Source: Agrobacterium tumefaciens (GTDB lineage: Bacteria > Pseudomonadota > Alphaproteobacteria > Rhizobiales > Rhizobiaceae). From it: a stretch of 64,000 nucleotides of DNA. The stretch's first letter is position 1, and each line of letters opens with the position of its first letter. The position numbers and the translations under genes were made by a program. Location of the stretch: NCBI RefSeq assembly GCF_013337285.1, contig NZ_SUPW01000005.1, positions 186,001-250,000 on the forward strand. The letters run 5' to 3'. Below the pieces are notes generated by a model, which saw nothing but the letters and a program-made list of their open reading frames with translations, did no database searches and was not told the origin of the DNA. Below are positions 54,034-61,799 of the stretch, piece by piece.

Positions 54034-56718
54034 ATGGGCAGAATGCATTCTCCGACATTCGATGGTCGTCACACGCGCTTCGTGCTGACGGCGTTTTTCG
54101 TGCGTCAGATCATGGCTCTGGCCGGTTTCGCTCTGCTCGCGACGATCGCGCTGGGCATTGCCGCTCTCGCCACATGGAATGTGGCGGATCCAAGCCTGTC
54201 CTATGCCACGGGGAACCAGCCCACCAATCTCTTGGGTTACAGCGGCGCCATCTTCGCCGATATCGTCATGCAGTTCCTCGGGCTTTCCGCAATCATTTCC
54301 CTTCTCCCGGTCATCGCCTGGGCAATCACCCTGATCGCCGGCCGCAAATTCAGCCGGATACCCGTCCGCCTCGTCGCCTGGGTCGCAGGTACCATCGTCT
54401 GCGCCGCCTCGCTCGGCTGTTTTCCCGCCCCCGTCACCTGGCCGCTGCCGAACGGCATCGGCGGTGTCATCGGTGACATGATTCTCCGCTTTCCCGCCCT
54501 TTTCATTGGCGCTTACCCGACCGGCACCGTTGCCACCGTGCTGGGTGCCATATTTGCAGCACCCGCCGCCTGGCTGATGCTGTTTGCCGCAGGCGTTGTC
54601 GGCGGCTCGGACGATGAACTCGAGCGGGAAGAACCGGCGCCGGTTGCGAACAAGGCTCGCGCCGCGCGTGAGGTCGAAGAGGATGACGAAGACGACGGTG
54701 AGGGCTTCTTCGCCAACATTCTCGCCTTCGGCGCGCTCACACATTACTGGTATACCACCCAGGCGCGCTTGCGCCGCCTGTTCGGCCTGAAGTCGAAGTC
54801 CCTGCACGATGAATTCGAACACCCCTACGATTTCAACGAATATGAATTCGGCACCCTGAACGAACCCTCCCGCCTGAAGACCGCAATCAACCGCCTCGAC
54901 CAGCGCGCCGAACCATCTTTCGAGGAACGCGCCGCATCGCGTCGGCAGATGTCGCCTCCTTCCATCGCTCTCGATCATGACGGCGACATGGATGACGAGC
55001 CGTCTTTCGATGCGGACGGACGCCGTCTGCCGAGCGGCATCCTCTCGGACGACGACAATGCCGACGAAGCCGATCAGAAATTCACTCCCAGACAGGCGCC
55101 GGGACGCGGGCAGCCCAGAATAGCCGCCGCCTCCGCACGCCCCAAACCCAGCGAACGCGTGGCAAGGGAGGCGCAGGCCTCCTTTATCGCCGCCGACGGT
55201 TTCCAGCTGCCAACCGTCCATCTTCTGGCCGAACCCAAGAATGTCGTGCGCGATAATACGCTCAGCGCGGAAGTGCTGGAGCAGAATGCCCGCCTTCTGG
55301 AAGGCGTTCTCGAAGATTTCGGCGTCAAGGGCGAGATCATTCATGTCCGCCCCGGTCCGGTCGTCACGCTCTATGAACTGGAACCCGCACCGGGCATCAA
55401 ATCCTCGCGCGTCATCGGTCTTGCCGATGACATCGCCCGCTCCATGAGCGCGATTGCCGCGCGTGTCGCCGTTGTTCCAGGCCGCAACGCCATCGGCATC
55501 GAGCTTCCCAACCAGACGCGCGAAACGGTGTTTCTGCGTGAGTTGGTCGGCAGCCGCGATTTCGAAAACAGCAAGGCCAAGCTCGCCATGGCGCTCGGCA
55601 AGACGATCGGCGGCGAGCCCGTCATCGCCGATCTCGCCAAGATGCCGCATCTGCTGGTCGCCGGCACCACCGGTTCAGGCAAGTCCGTCGCCATCAACAC
55701 CATGATCCTGTCACTGCTTTACCGCCTGTCGCCGGAACAGTGCCGCCTGATCATGATCGACCCGAAAATGCTCGAACTGTCGATCTATGACGGCATTCCG
55801 CATTTGCTTTCCCCCGTTGTCACCGATCCGAAAAAGGCCGTCGTGGCCCTGAAATGGACGGTGCGCGAGATGGAAGAACGCTACAAGAAGATGTCGAAGA
55901 TCGGCGTGCGCAATATCGACGGCTTCAACAGCCGCGTGCAGCAGGCGCTCGACAAGGGCGAAATCCTCACCCGCACCGTGCAGACCGGCTTCGACCGCCA
56001 GACCGGCGAGGCGATGTACGAGACGGAAGAGTTCGATCTGAAGCCCCTGCCCTATATCGTCGTCATCATCGACGAAATGGCTGACCTGATGATGGTCGCC
56101 GGCAAGGACATCGAAGGCGCGGTGCAGCGTCTGGCGCAGATGGCGCGTGCCGCCGGCATCCACGTCATCATGGCCACCCAGCGTCCGTCCGTCGATGTCA
56201 TCACCGGCACGATCAAGGCGAACTTCCCGACCCGCATCTCCTTCCAGGTGACGTCGAAGATCGACAGCCGCACCATTCTTGGAGAGCAGGGCGCCGAACA
56301 GCTGCTCGGCATGGGCGACATGCTCTATATGGCGGGCGGCGGACGCATCCAGCGCGTACACGGCCCCTTCGTCTCCGACAACGAGGTGGAGGAAATCGTC
56401 GCCTATCTGAAGACACAAGGCTCGCCGGAATATCTTGAGGCGATCACCGAGGAAGACGACGAGGAAGGCAATGGCGGCGGCCCTGCTGGCGCTGGAAACT
56501 TCTCCGATTCCGAAGACCCCTATGATCAGGCCGTGGCCGTCGTGCTGAGGGACGGAAAAGCCTCTACCTCCTATGTGCAGCGCCGTCTTGGCATCGGTTA
56601 TAACCGCGCCGCTTCGCTGATCGAGCGCATGGAGCAGGAGGGCATTATCGGCCCCGCCAACCATGCTGGAAAACGCGAAATCCTCGTACCAACGGAAGCA
56701 GACATCATCGAGCGGTAA
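54034..56718 (+). CDS. ftsK: DNA translocase FtsK
   Basis: An 894-residue hexameric DNA pump that clears the terminus region at the division septum and activates XerCD recombination. The N-terminus has four membrane helices (about 20-185). An acidic, disordered linker follows (residues about 190-370, with [13 protein letters not shown]). The motor has Walker A in [13 protein letters not shown] (about residue 543), Walker B in [17 protein letters not shown], and the sensor region [12 protein letters not shown]. The C-terminal winged-helix gamma domain (about 830-894; [22 protein letters not shown]) recognises the orienting KOPS sequences. The length is normal for alphaproteobacteria. It stands in its own unit before the LolA-like gene. 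Confidence 0.96.
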   Translation: MGRMHSPTFDGRHTRFVLTAFFVRQIMALAGFALLATIALGIAALATWNVADPSLSYATGNQPTNLLGYSGAIFADIVMQFLGLSAIISLLPVIAWAITLIAGRKFSRIPVRLVAWVAGTIVCAASLGCFPAPVTWPLPNGIGGVIGDMILRFPALFIGAYPTGTVATVLGAIFAAPAAWLMLFAAGVVGGSDDELEREEPAPVANKARAAREVEEDDEDDGEGFFANILAFGALTHYWYTTQARLRRLFGLKSKSLHDEFEHPYDFNEYEFGTLNEPSRLKTAINRLDQRAEPSFEERAASRRQMSPPSIALDHDGDMDDEPSFDADGRRLPSGILSDDDNADEADQKFTPRQAPGRGQPRIAAASARPKPSERVAREAQASFIAADGFQLPTVHLLAEPKNVVRDNTLSAEVLEQNARLLEGVLEDFGVKGEIIHVRPGPVVTLYELEPAPGIKSSRVIGLADDIARSMSAIAARVAVVPGRNAIGIELPNQTRETVFLRELVGSRDFENSKAKLAMALGKTIGGEPVIADLAKMPHLLVAGTTGSGKSVAINTMILSLLYRLSPEQCRLIMIDPKMLELSIYDGIPHLLSPVVTDPKKAVVALKWTVREMEERYKKMSKIGVRNIDGFNSRVQQALDKGEILTRTVQTGFDRQTGEAMYETEEFDLKPLPYIVVIIDEMADLMMVAGKDIEGAVQRLAQMARAAGIHVIMATQRPSVDVITGTIKANFPTRISFQVTSKIDSRTILGEQGAEQLLGMGDMLYMAGGGRIQRVHGPFVSDNEVEEIVAYLKTQGSPEYLEAITEEDDEEGNGGGPAGAGNFSDSEDPYDQAVAVVLRDGKASTSYVQRRLGIGYNRAASLIERMEQEGIIGPANHAGKREILVPTEADIIER

Positions 56719-56886
56719 TGACATGTCGCCCGAAAGTGCTTAGCGGTTTCGGGGTAACGACATGCACAAAGCAAAGGCCCGACGCGTCGGGCAACCAAGC
56801 GGGGCTGAGAAGCGTTATTACACGCGTCCAACGTCATGAAGCCGCCGCCTTTTATGCGGACAATCGCTGCGATGAAGGAGAACAGA

Positions 56887-57561
56887 ATGAACGACCTCAC
56901 TACCGGCGAAACGGCCACCGCAAGCGCACCTGAAAAAGGGATGACGCGGCGTGGCGTGCTGACGGCATTTTCCATGGCTGCGGTCATGGCGGGCCTGTCG
57001 CCGCTTGACGCCTTTGCCCAGGCAGCCGGCAATGGCGCAACCGCACAGAAAATTGCCAATCATTTCTCGTCGGTCAAAACGATGATGGGCGAATTTGTGC
57101 AGTTTGGCCCGCGCGGCGAACAGACCGGCGGTAAATTCTACATCGAACGGCCGGGCAAGCTTCGCTTCAATTATGAAGACCCCTCACCCATGCGGGTCAT
57201 TGCCGATGGCAAGAATGTGGTTATCGGCAACATGAAGCTGAAGACCTGGGATCTCTATCCGCTGTCCAAGACCCCTCTCAGCCTGCTTCTGTCCGACAAG
57301 ATCGATCTCGGCAACCAGAAGGTCCGGAACGTGAAGGAAGAGTCAGACCTGACCACCATCGTTTTGGGTGACAAGAGCATCTTCGGCGATTCGACCATCA
57401 CCCTGATGTTCGACCCGAAAACCTTCGATCTGAGGCAATGGACAACGACCGACGCCCAGAACAAGGACACCACCGTCATGATCTTCAACGTCCAGACGGG
57501 CGTGAACCTCGATGAGCGCGTCTTCAACATCAACTATGAGGAAGTGCGCAAGCGCGGCTGA
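56887..57561 (+). CDS. LolA-like outer membrane lipoprotein carrier with Tat-like signal
   Basis: A 224-residue protein of the LolA fold, which carries lipoproteins across the periplasm. The ATG at 56887 has a strong AAGGAGAA ribosome site. Family elements are IANHFSSVKTMMGEFVQFGPRGEQTGGKFYIERPGKLRFNYEDPSP in overall pattern, with MRVIADGKNVVI and the later strand pairs. The N-terminus is unusual: about 18 polar residues precede TRRGVLTAFSMAAVMAGL, which looks like a twin-arginine signal, not the usual Sec signal of LolA. It follows ftsK, the usual order in this group (ftsK, lolA, xthA). No LolB gene is visible. Confidence 0.88.
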   Translation: MNDLTTGETATASAPEKGMTRRGVLTAFSMAAVMAGLSPLDAFAQAAGNGATAQKIANHFSSVKTMMGEFVQFGPRGEQTGGKFYIERPGKLRFNYEDPSPMRVIADGKNVVIGNMKLKTWDLYPLSKTPLSLLLSDKIDLGNQKVRNVKEESDLTTIVLGDKSIFGDSTITLMFDPKTFDLRQWTTTDAQNKDTTVMIFNVQTGVNLDERVFNINYEEVRKRG

Positions 57562-57589
57562 GCACCGTCTATTTTGGAAAAACGGTTCG

Positions 57590-57615
57590 AAGGCGGCCTC
57601 GCGGTCGCCTTTTTC
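57590..57615 (+). terminator. Terminator of the LolA-like gene
   Basis: AAGGCGGCC and GGTCGCCTT pair with one mismatch around a four-base loop, followed by TTTTCATTTT. It lies 28 bases after the stop codon. Confidence 0.75.
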
Positions 57616-57724
57616 ATTTTGCCGCTAAAATACATTCCCGTTTTCATCACGATGTTATAAGCCTGCGCCCCGGAAACATGTCTCGAAACAACGGGGTTCG
57701 GGGCAGCAAACGCGGAGCACATGC

Positions 57725-58528
57725 ATGTCGTTTTCGATAACCACCTGGAACATCAACTCTGTCAGGCTGAGAATGCCGATCGTTGAGCAGTTTCTGGTGC
57801 GTTACAAACCCGACATTCTCTGCCTGCAGGAAACGAAATGCCCGAATGGCGAGTTTCCGATGAAGCCGCTGAAGGCACTGGGTTACGAGCACGTCATCAT
57901 CCACGGCCAGAAGGGCTATCACGGTGTGGCGATCGCTTCGAAAATCCCGCTGACCGAAGACCACCGGCAGGACTATTGCGGTATCGGCGATGCGCGTCAC
58001 ATCTCGGCGATTTTTCAGGTCGGGTCGCGCCGCGTGCGGCTGCATAATTTCTACGTTCCGGCCGGTGGCGACGAGCCGGATCGGTCGATCAATCCGAAAT
58101 TCGGCCACAAGCTCGATTTCATCGAGGAAATGAAGGCGCTGCGCGCCGATGGTGTGCCCGGCACTTCCTCCATCCTCGTCGGCGATCTCAACATCGCGCC
58201 GTTTGAAAATGACGTCTGGTCACACAAACAACTTCTAAAGATCGTCAGCCACACGCCTGTCGAAACCGACGGCATGCTTGATATCATGAAGCAGGGCAAC
58301 TGGCTTGATCTGATGCGCCTGAACGTGCCGGAGACGGAAAAGATCTATACGTGGTGGAGCTACCGCGCCAAGGATTGGGAAGCGGCCAATCGTGGCCGCC
58401 GTCTCGACCATATCTGGTCGTCGCAGGATCTCGGCGCCTCGCTCGAAAAAATCGACATATTGCAGGAGGCGCGCGGCTGGAACCGACCATCGGACCACGT
58501 TCCGGTTACAGCCCATTTCCGGTTCTGA
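57725..58528 (+). CDS. xthA: Exodeoxyribonuclease III
   Basis: A 267-residue enzyme of the exonuclease-endonuclease-phosphatase superfamily that cuts abasic sites and trims 3' ends in base excision repair. The N-terminal ITTWNINSVRLRMPIVEQFL and the catalytic Glu in CLQETKCPNGEFP are typical; VGDLNIAP holds the Asp/Asn pair; the C-terminal WWSYRAKDWEAANRGRRLDHIW and RPSDHVPV complete the active site with the final Asp-His. The ATG is at 57725. It is convergent with the cyclic-nucleotide-binding gene, with a 21-base gap. Confidence 0.96.
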   Translation: MSFSITTWNINSVRLRMPIVEQFLVRYKPDILCLQETKCPNGEFPMKPLKALGYEHVIIHGQKGYHGVAIASKIPLTEDHRQDYCGIGDARHISAIFQVGSRRVRLHNFYVPAGGDEPDRSINPKFGHKLDFIEEMKALRADGVPGTSSILVGDLNIAPFENDVWSHKQLLKIVSHTPVETDGMLDIMKQGNWLDLMRLNVPETEKIYTWWSYRAKDWEAANRGRRLDHIWSSQDLGASLEKIDILQEARGWNRPSDHVPVTAHFRF

Positions 58529-58549
58529 ACCGGCATTTTCCGGACGATC

Positions 58550-59005
58550 TCAGACGAAGCGGTTCTGTAAACGGGCCGCACCCGCCGCGAGCGCGGCGAT
58601 ATTGTCACGGATGCGCGCCGACACGATATCGGCGACCTCCGGAAACTCCTCCACCAGCCGGTGAAAGAGGATGCGCGTTATCCGTATGACTTCGGAATCC
58701 TCCGCCGCAACGGCAGTGAATTTCCGTTCGCAGAGGGTGAAAAGGGCAAGCTCCGAAAGCAGCGCTCCCTTGCCCGGTGTCGCCTGCAGTTCGGGTTTGC
58801 CGTCTCGCCCCGCCGTAAAAAGCTCGAAATGGCCCGATGTCACCGCAAAGGCGCATTCCGCCGGCGAATGCTCCCGGAACAATGTCTGGCCCGCCGATAC
58901 GCGGCGGCGCTCCGCACCGAAGGCGATGAGCCGCAACTGGTCGTCGCTGAAGCCAGCGAACAACGGCACTTGCCCCAGCAGCATGATATCGTCCGTCAAG
59001 GCCAT
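58550..59005 (-). CDS. Stand-alone cyclic-nucleotide-binding-domain protein
   Basis: A 151-residue protein made almost only of a Crp-type cNMP-binding beta roll: LLGQVPLFAGFSDDQLRLIAF leads into the roll, and PGKGALLSELALF has the phosphate-binding cassette shape, although the classical Arg of cAMP receptors is not in place. There is no helix-turn-helix after it, so it cannot bind DNA as Crp does. The C-terminal helix (RLVEEFPEVADIVSARIRDNIAALA) may be a dimerisation or partner helix. It lies between xthA and cenR, downstream of a palindromic repeat. Related proteins in rhizobia are called Crp/Fnr-like by similarity alone; the role is unknown. Confidence 0.8.
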   Translation of the reverse strand: MALTDDIMLLGQVPLFAGFSDDQLRLIAFGAERRRVSAGQTLFREHSPAECAFAVTSGHFELFTAGRDGKPELQATPGKGALLSELALFTLCERKFTAVAAEDSEVIRITRILFHRLVEEFPEVADIVSARIRDNIAALAAGAARLQNRFV

Positions 59006-59079
59006 GTCGTTCGTTACTCCGGAAAACCGCCTGCATCACTATAGCGGTTTTCCAATATCAGCCTTCAAAATACAAGACG

Positions 59080-59124
59080 TTAGAGCGCCGCGCGGTTTTT
59101 TCAGATGCGCCCGGCAGGCTCTAA
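59080..59124. repeat. Intergenic palindromic repeat, copy 1 (downstream of cenR)
   Basis: A 45-bp element with the outer inverted repeat TTAGAGC/GCTCTAA and an inner GCGC-rich pair (GCGCCGCGCGG and GATGCGCCC). It looks like the short RIME-type intergenic palindromes of Rhizobiaceae. It could also act as the cenR terminator, since a T/A run lies inside it. A related element is on the other side of cenR. Confidence 0.6.
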
Positions 59125-59140
59125 GCCATCAGGTCCCTGT

Positions 59141-59824
59141 TCAGGGAACGATCTTGTAGCCGCCATTCTCGGTGACCAGAATTTCGGCATTGGAAGGATC
59201 CCGCTCGATTTTCTGACGCAGACGATACACATGCGTTTCGAGCGTGTGCGTCGTCACACCGGAATTGTAACCCCAGACCTCTTCCAGCAGGACGTCGCGG
59301 GTAACGACGGCGCTGCCAGCGCGGTAGAGATAACGGATGATCGCCGCCTCCTTTTCCGTCAACCGGATTTTCTTGCCGTCTTCGGTCGTCAGCAGCTTCT
59401 GGCTAGGCTTGAACTGATAGGGACCAACGGTGAAAACCGCATCTTCACTCTGTTCATATTGGCGAAGCTGCGCCCGGATGCGCGCCAGAAGCACGGCGAA
59501 GCGGAACGGCTTCGTCACATAATCATTGGCACCCGCTTCAAGCCCGAGGATCGTGTCGGAATCGGTGTCATGGCCGGTCAGCATGATGATCGGCGCTTTG
59601 AAGCCGCCCTTGCGCAACAGCTTCACGGCCTCGCGGCCGTCCATGTCCGGAAGGCCTACATCCATGATGAGGAGGTCAACCTGGGCGGTCTTGGCGGTCT
59701 GCATCGCCTGCGCGGCATTTGCACCGCTCAGCAGCGAGAATTCCTCATAGGGAGACAATTGCTCGGTCAGCGTCTCCCGAAGATCGTCGTCATCGTCCAC
59801 CAGAAGGATTGTGCGAGCCGTCAT
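59141..59824 (-). CDS. cenR: OmpR-family response regulator, CenR-like
   Basis: A 227-residue response regulator. The receiver domain has the acidic pocket VDDDDD, the phosphorylated Asp in MDVGLPDMDGRE (about residue 55), and the Lys switch in TKPFRFAVLLARIRAQLR. The C-terminal winged helix (about 130-227) includes VLLEEVWGYNSGVTTHTLETHVYRLRQKIE, which is close in character to the CenR group. CenR is an essential envelope regulator paired with kinase CenK in Caulobacter and rhizobia. No kinase gene lies nearby. The gene is bracketed by two related palindromes. The ATG is at 59824. Confidence 0.85.
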   Translation of the reverse strand: MTARTILLVDDDDDLRETLTEQLSPYEEFSLLSGANAAQAMQTAKTAQVDLLIMDVGLPDMDGREAVKLLRKGGFKAPIIMLTGHDTDSDTILGLEAGANDYVTKPFRFAVLLARIRAQLRQYEQSEDAVFTVGPYQFKPSQKLLTTEDGKKIRLTEKEAAIIRYLYRAGSAVVTRDVLLEEVWGYNSGVTTHTLETHVYRLRQKIERDPSNAEILVTENGGYKIVP

Positions 59825-59911
59825 TCGGATTCTCAGCCTTTCTTACTTTAGCGCCTCGGTTCAAAAAATCGGGCTCGATTTTAGGAAGGCACGAGGCGTA
59901 GTTTAAAAGAG

Positions 59912-59955
59912 TTAGAGCGCTCGCTGTGCATCGATAGTGACGCACGGCGCTCTAA
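59912..59955. repeat. Intergenic palindromic repeat, copy 2 (upstream of cenR)
   Basis: A 44-bp element bounded by a perfect 9-bp inverted repeat TTAGAGCGC/GCGCTCTAA, with a second inner pair (GTGC/GCAC). It shares its ends with copy 1 at 59080-59124 and lies 88 bases upstream of the cenR start. Confidence 0.65.
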
Positions 59956-60066
59956 TTATCAGCCAATTCAGCGGTTTGCCGGTAAAAGGTCAACCCATTG
60001 CCATGATATAACGAAGTGCTATGACTTCACGTTAAATAACCTGCAAAGCAAAATCTCGTGAAAAAC

Positions 60067-60615
60067 ATGAGCAAACCCTCGCCAAGACAACGTAAACGCG
60101 CATCAACGCTCGTGGTTCGGCCGGCTCCCTCAAAAACCAGCCGTGCCATCGTCCAGCTCGGGCACCTCACCTTTCCCGCCGCGATCGGGCGCAATGGCCG
60201 CACCGCGATGAAACGCGAGGGAGACGGCAAATCACCCATTTCCCGCACCCGCCTGCTGTATGGATTTTATCGCGGCGACCGCAATACCGGCATCACCACA
60301 ACATTGCCGATGCAGCGGACGCGCAGATCCATGCTATGGTGTGACGAACCCCGTAGCGCCAATTACAACAGGCTGGTCAAAACGCCCTTTGCGCCAAGCC
60401 ATGAAGAAATGATGCGCAAGGACGGTCTCTACGACGTCTGCCTGGTGCTTGACTGGAACATCACCTCAAGAAGCCGCAACCGGGGCTCGGCGATCTTCAT
60501 GCATTTGATCCGTCCGGGATATGAGCCGACCGCTGGCTGCGTCGCCCTCCACCCTAAAGACATGCGGCGTATTCTGCCCCACATGCGCAAAGGCACGAGA
60601 ATCCGCATTCTTTGA
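60067..60615 (+). CDS. L,D-transpeptidase (YkuD-type) domain protein without signal peptide
   Basis: A 182-residue protein whose C-terminal half resembles the YkuD L,D-transpeptidase domain: GSAIFMHLIRPGYEPTAGCVALHPKDMRRIL contains the upstream His and the catalytic Cys in TAGCVAL, while the usual His right before Gly-Cys is Ala. TFPAAIGRNGRTAMKREGDGKSPISRTRLLYGFYR is the typical N-terminal part of the domain. Such enzymes make 3-3 peptide cross-links or attach proteins to peptidoglycan. The N-terminus is basic (KPSPRQRKRAS) with no hydrophobic signal, which is unusual for a periplasmic enzyme. A GTG at 60058 is an alternative start. Confidence 0.75.
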   Translation: MSKPSPRQRKRASTLVVRPAPSKTSRAIVQLGHLTFPAAIGRNGRTAMKREGDGKSPISRTRLLYGFYRGDRNTGITTTLPMQRTRRSMLWCDEPRSANYNRLVKTPFAPSHEEMMRKDGLYDVCLVLDWNITSRSRNRGSAIFMHLIRPGYEPTAGCVALHPKDMRRILPHMRKGTRIRIL

Positions 60616-60638
60616 AGCGCATCGTGCAATCGGGCAAC

Positions 60639-60667
60639 AAAAAACCCGCCATTCGTGGCGGGTTTTT
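60639..60667. terminator. Terminator between the transpeptidase gene and carD, bidirectional
   Basis: A perfect 10-bp stem (AAAACCCGCC, loop ATTCGT, complement) has an A run before and a T run after. It can end both convergent transcripts. Confidence 0.93.
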
Positions 60668-60688
60668 TTAGAAGGAAGAGGCCGGTTA

Positions 60689-61258
60689 TTAAGCGGCTTC
60701 GTCCTGAGAATCGTCCTCTTCAACAGCCTTGCCACGCTTGGGGCCTTTGGCAAGGTTGACTTCCACCAGGCGAACAGCCTCGGTTTCGGACATCTTGTTG
60801 ACGGCGGCAATTTCGCGCGCCATGCGATCGAGAGCAGCTTCATAAAGCTGACGCTCGGAATAGGACTGCTCCGGCTGATTTTCGGCACGGTAAAGATCGC
60901 GCACCACTTCCGCGATCGCGATAAGATCGCCGGAATTGATTTTCGCATCATATTCCTGGGCGCGGCGCGACCACATGGTACGCTTCACACGTGCCTTGCC
61001 CTGCACCACTTTCAGCGCCCGCTCGACAAAATCGCCTTCGGAAAGCTTGCGCATGCCGATGCTCACGGCTTTAGCGACGGGAACCTTAAGACGCATCTTG
61101 TCTTTTTCGAAATCGATGACAAAAAGCTCAAGCTTCATGCCGGCGACTTCTTGTTCCTCGATTGCAGAAATGGTACCGACACCATGAGCGGGATACACAA
61201 TCGCTTCACCGGTCTTGAAACCGTGATGTGCTGGAGATTTCTTCTGCTGGGTCGTCAT
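60689..61258 (-). CDS. carD: CarD-family transcriptional regulator
   Basis: A 189-residue protein of the CarD_CdnL_TRCF family. The N-terminal RNA-polymerase-interaction domain (about 12-75) has VYPAHGVGTISAIEEQEVAG, the typical start of this Tudor-like fold, and the helical C-terminal domain contains RRAQEYDAKINSGDLIAIAEVVRDLYR, a family signature with the promoter-contacting Trp region nearby (TMWSRRAQEY). CarD/CdnL proteins stabilise the RNA polymerase open complex at housekeeping promoters, including rRNA promoters. The ends are charged (EEDDSQDEAA). The gene stands alone, 15 kb from fdxA. Confidence 0.94.
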   Translation of the reverse strand: MTTQQKKSPAHHGFKTGEAIVYPAHGVGTISAIEEQEVAGMKLELFVIDFEKDKMRLKVPVAKAVSIGMRKLSEGDFVERALKVVQGKARVKRTMWSRRAQEYDAKINSGDLIAIAEVVRDLYRAENQPEQSYSERQLYEAALDRMAREIAAVNKMSETEAVRLVEVNLAKGPKRGKAVEEDDSQDEAA

Positions 61259-61799
61259 TCGTTCTAAAAACTCCCTGTTACATACCCGGCAATGCCGGGG
61301 TTGGGTCGGTCAGGCCCTGATGAGACGGGGGAACCGTCAAGTGACTCCGCACTGGTCCAGCCGTGTACGCAAAAAAACACCTTCCCGCATTGCGGGGTTC
61401 GATAACGTAAACGCTCGATATGTCACGGAAACCGCGTGCAAAAGAGGTGTTGCTTTCGTGGTGTTTTTGGGCACACAAATGCCACGCTGTGGATCAGTGT
61501 CGTTGGTGTACCACAAAAATAGGCGCAAATCAATAATTTGCTTCGACCGTGGCCGCAACATCACATGGCGGCTCAATAACCGCCTAAAAATTAGTCGCTA
61601 AAATACTGTCAAATGCTTCGCGACAGACCCTCATGGCAAAAGAAGCAAAAAAATTTCACTTACCAACCAAAGAAATACGAAAGCCTCTTAAACTCTTCGT
61701 AATTCCACGCCAATATCCGATTCGACTGAAAAGGCAAAATCCGTAAATTGACGGTGCTTTTTTACATTAAAGTGTGATTTTTGGAGGAATCCACGTCAA
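61259..61799. other. 541-base carD/gdh intergenic region, AT-rich on the right
   Basis: The region separates divergent carD and the NAD-glutamate dehydrogenase gene and should hold both promoters. The right half (about 61600-61799) is clearly richer in A and T than the rest of the window. A small hairpin GGCGG-N8-CCGCC lies at 61567-61584, and a possible -35 element TTGACG at about 61748 faces the dehydrogenase gene. No open frame has protein character. I cannot exclude a small RNA here. Confidence 0.45.
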
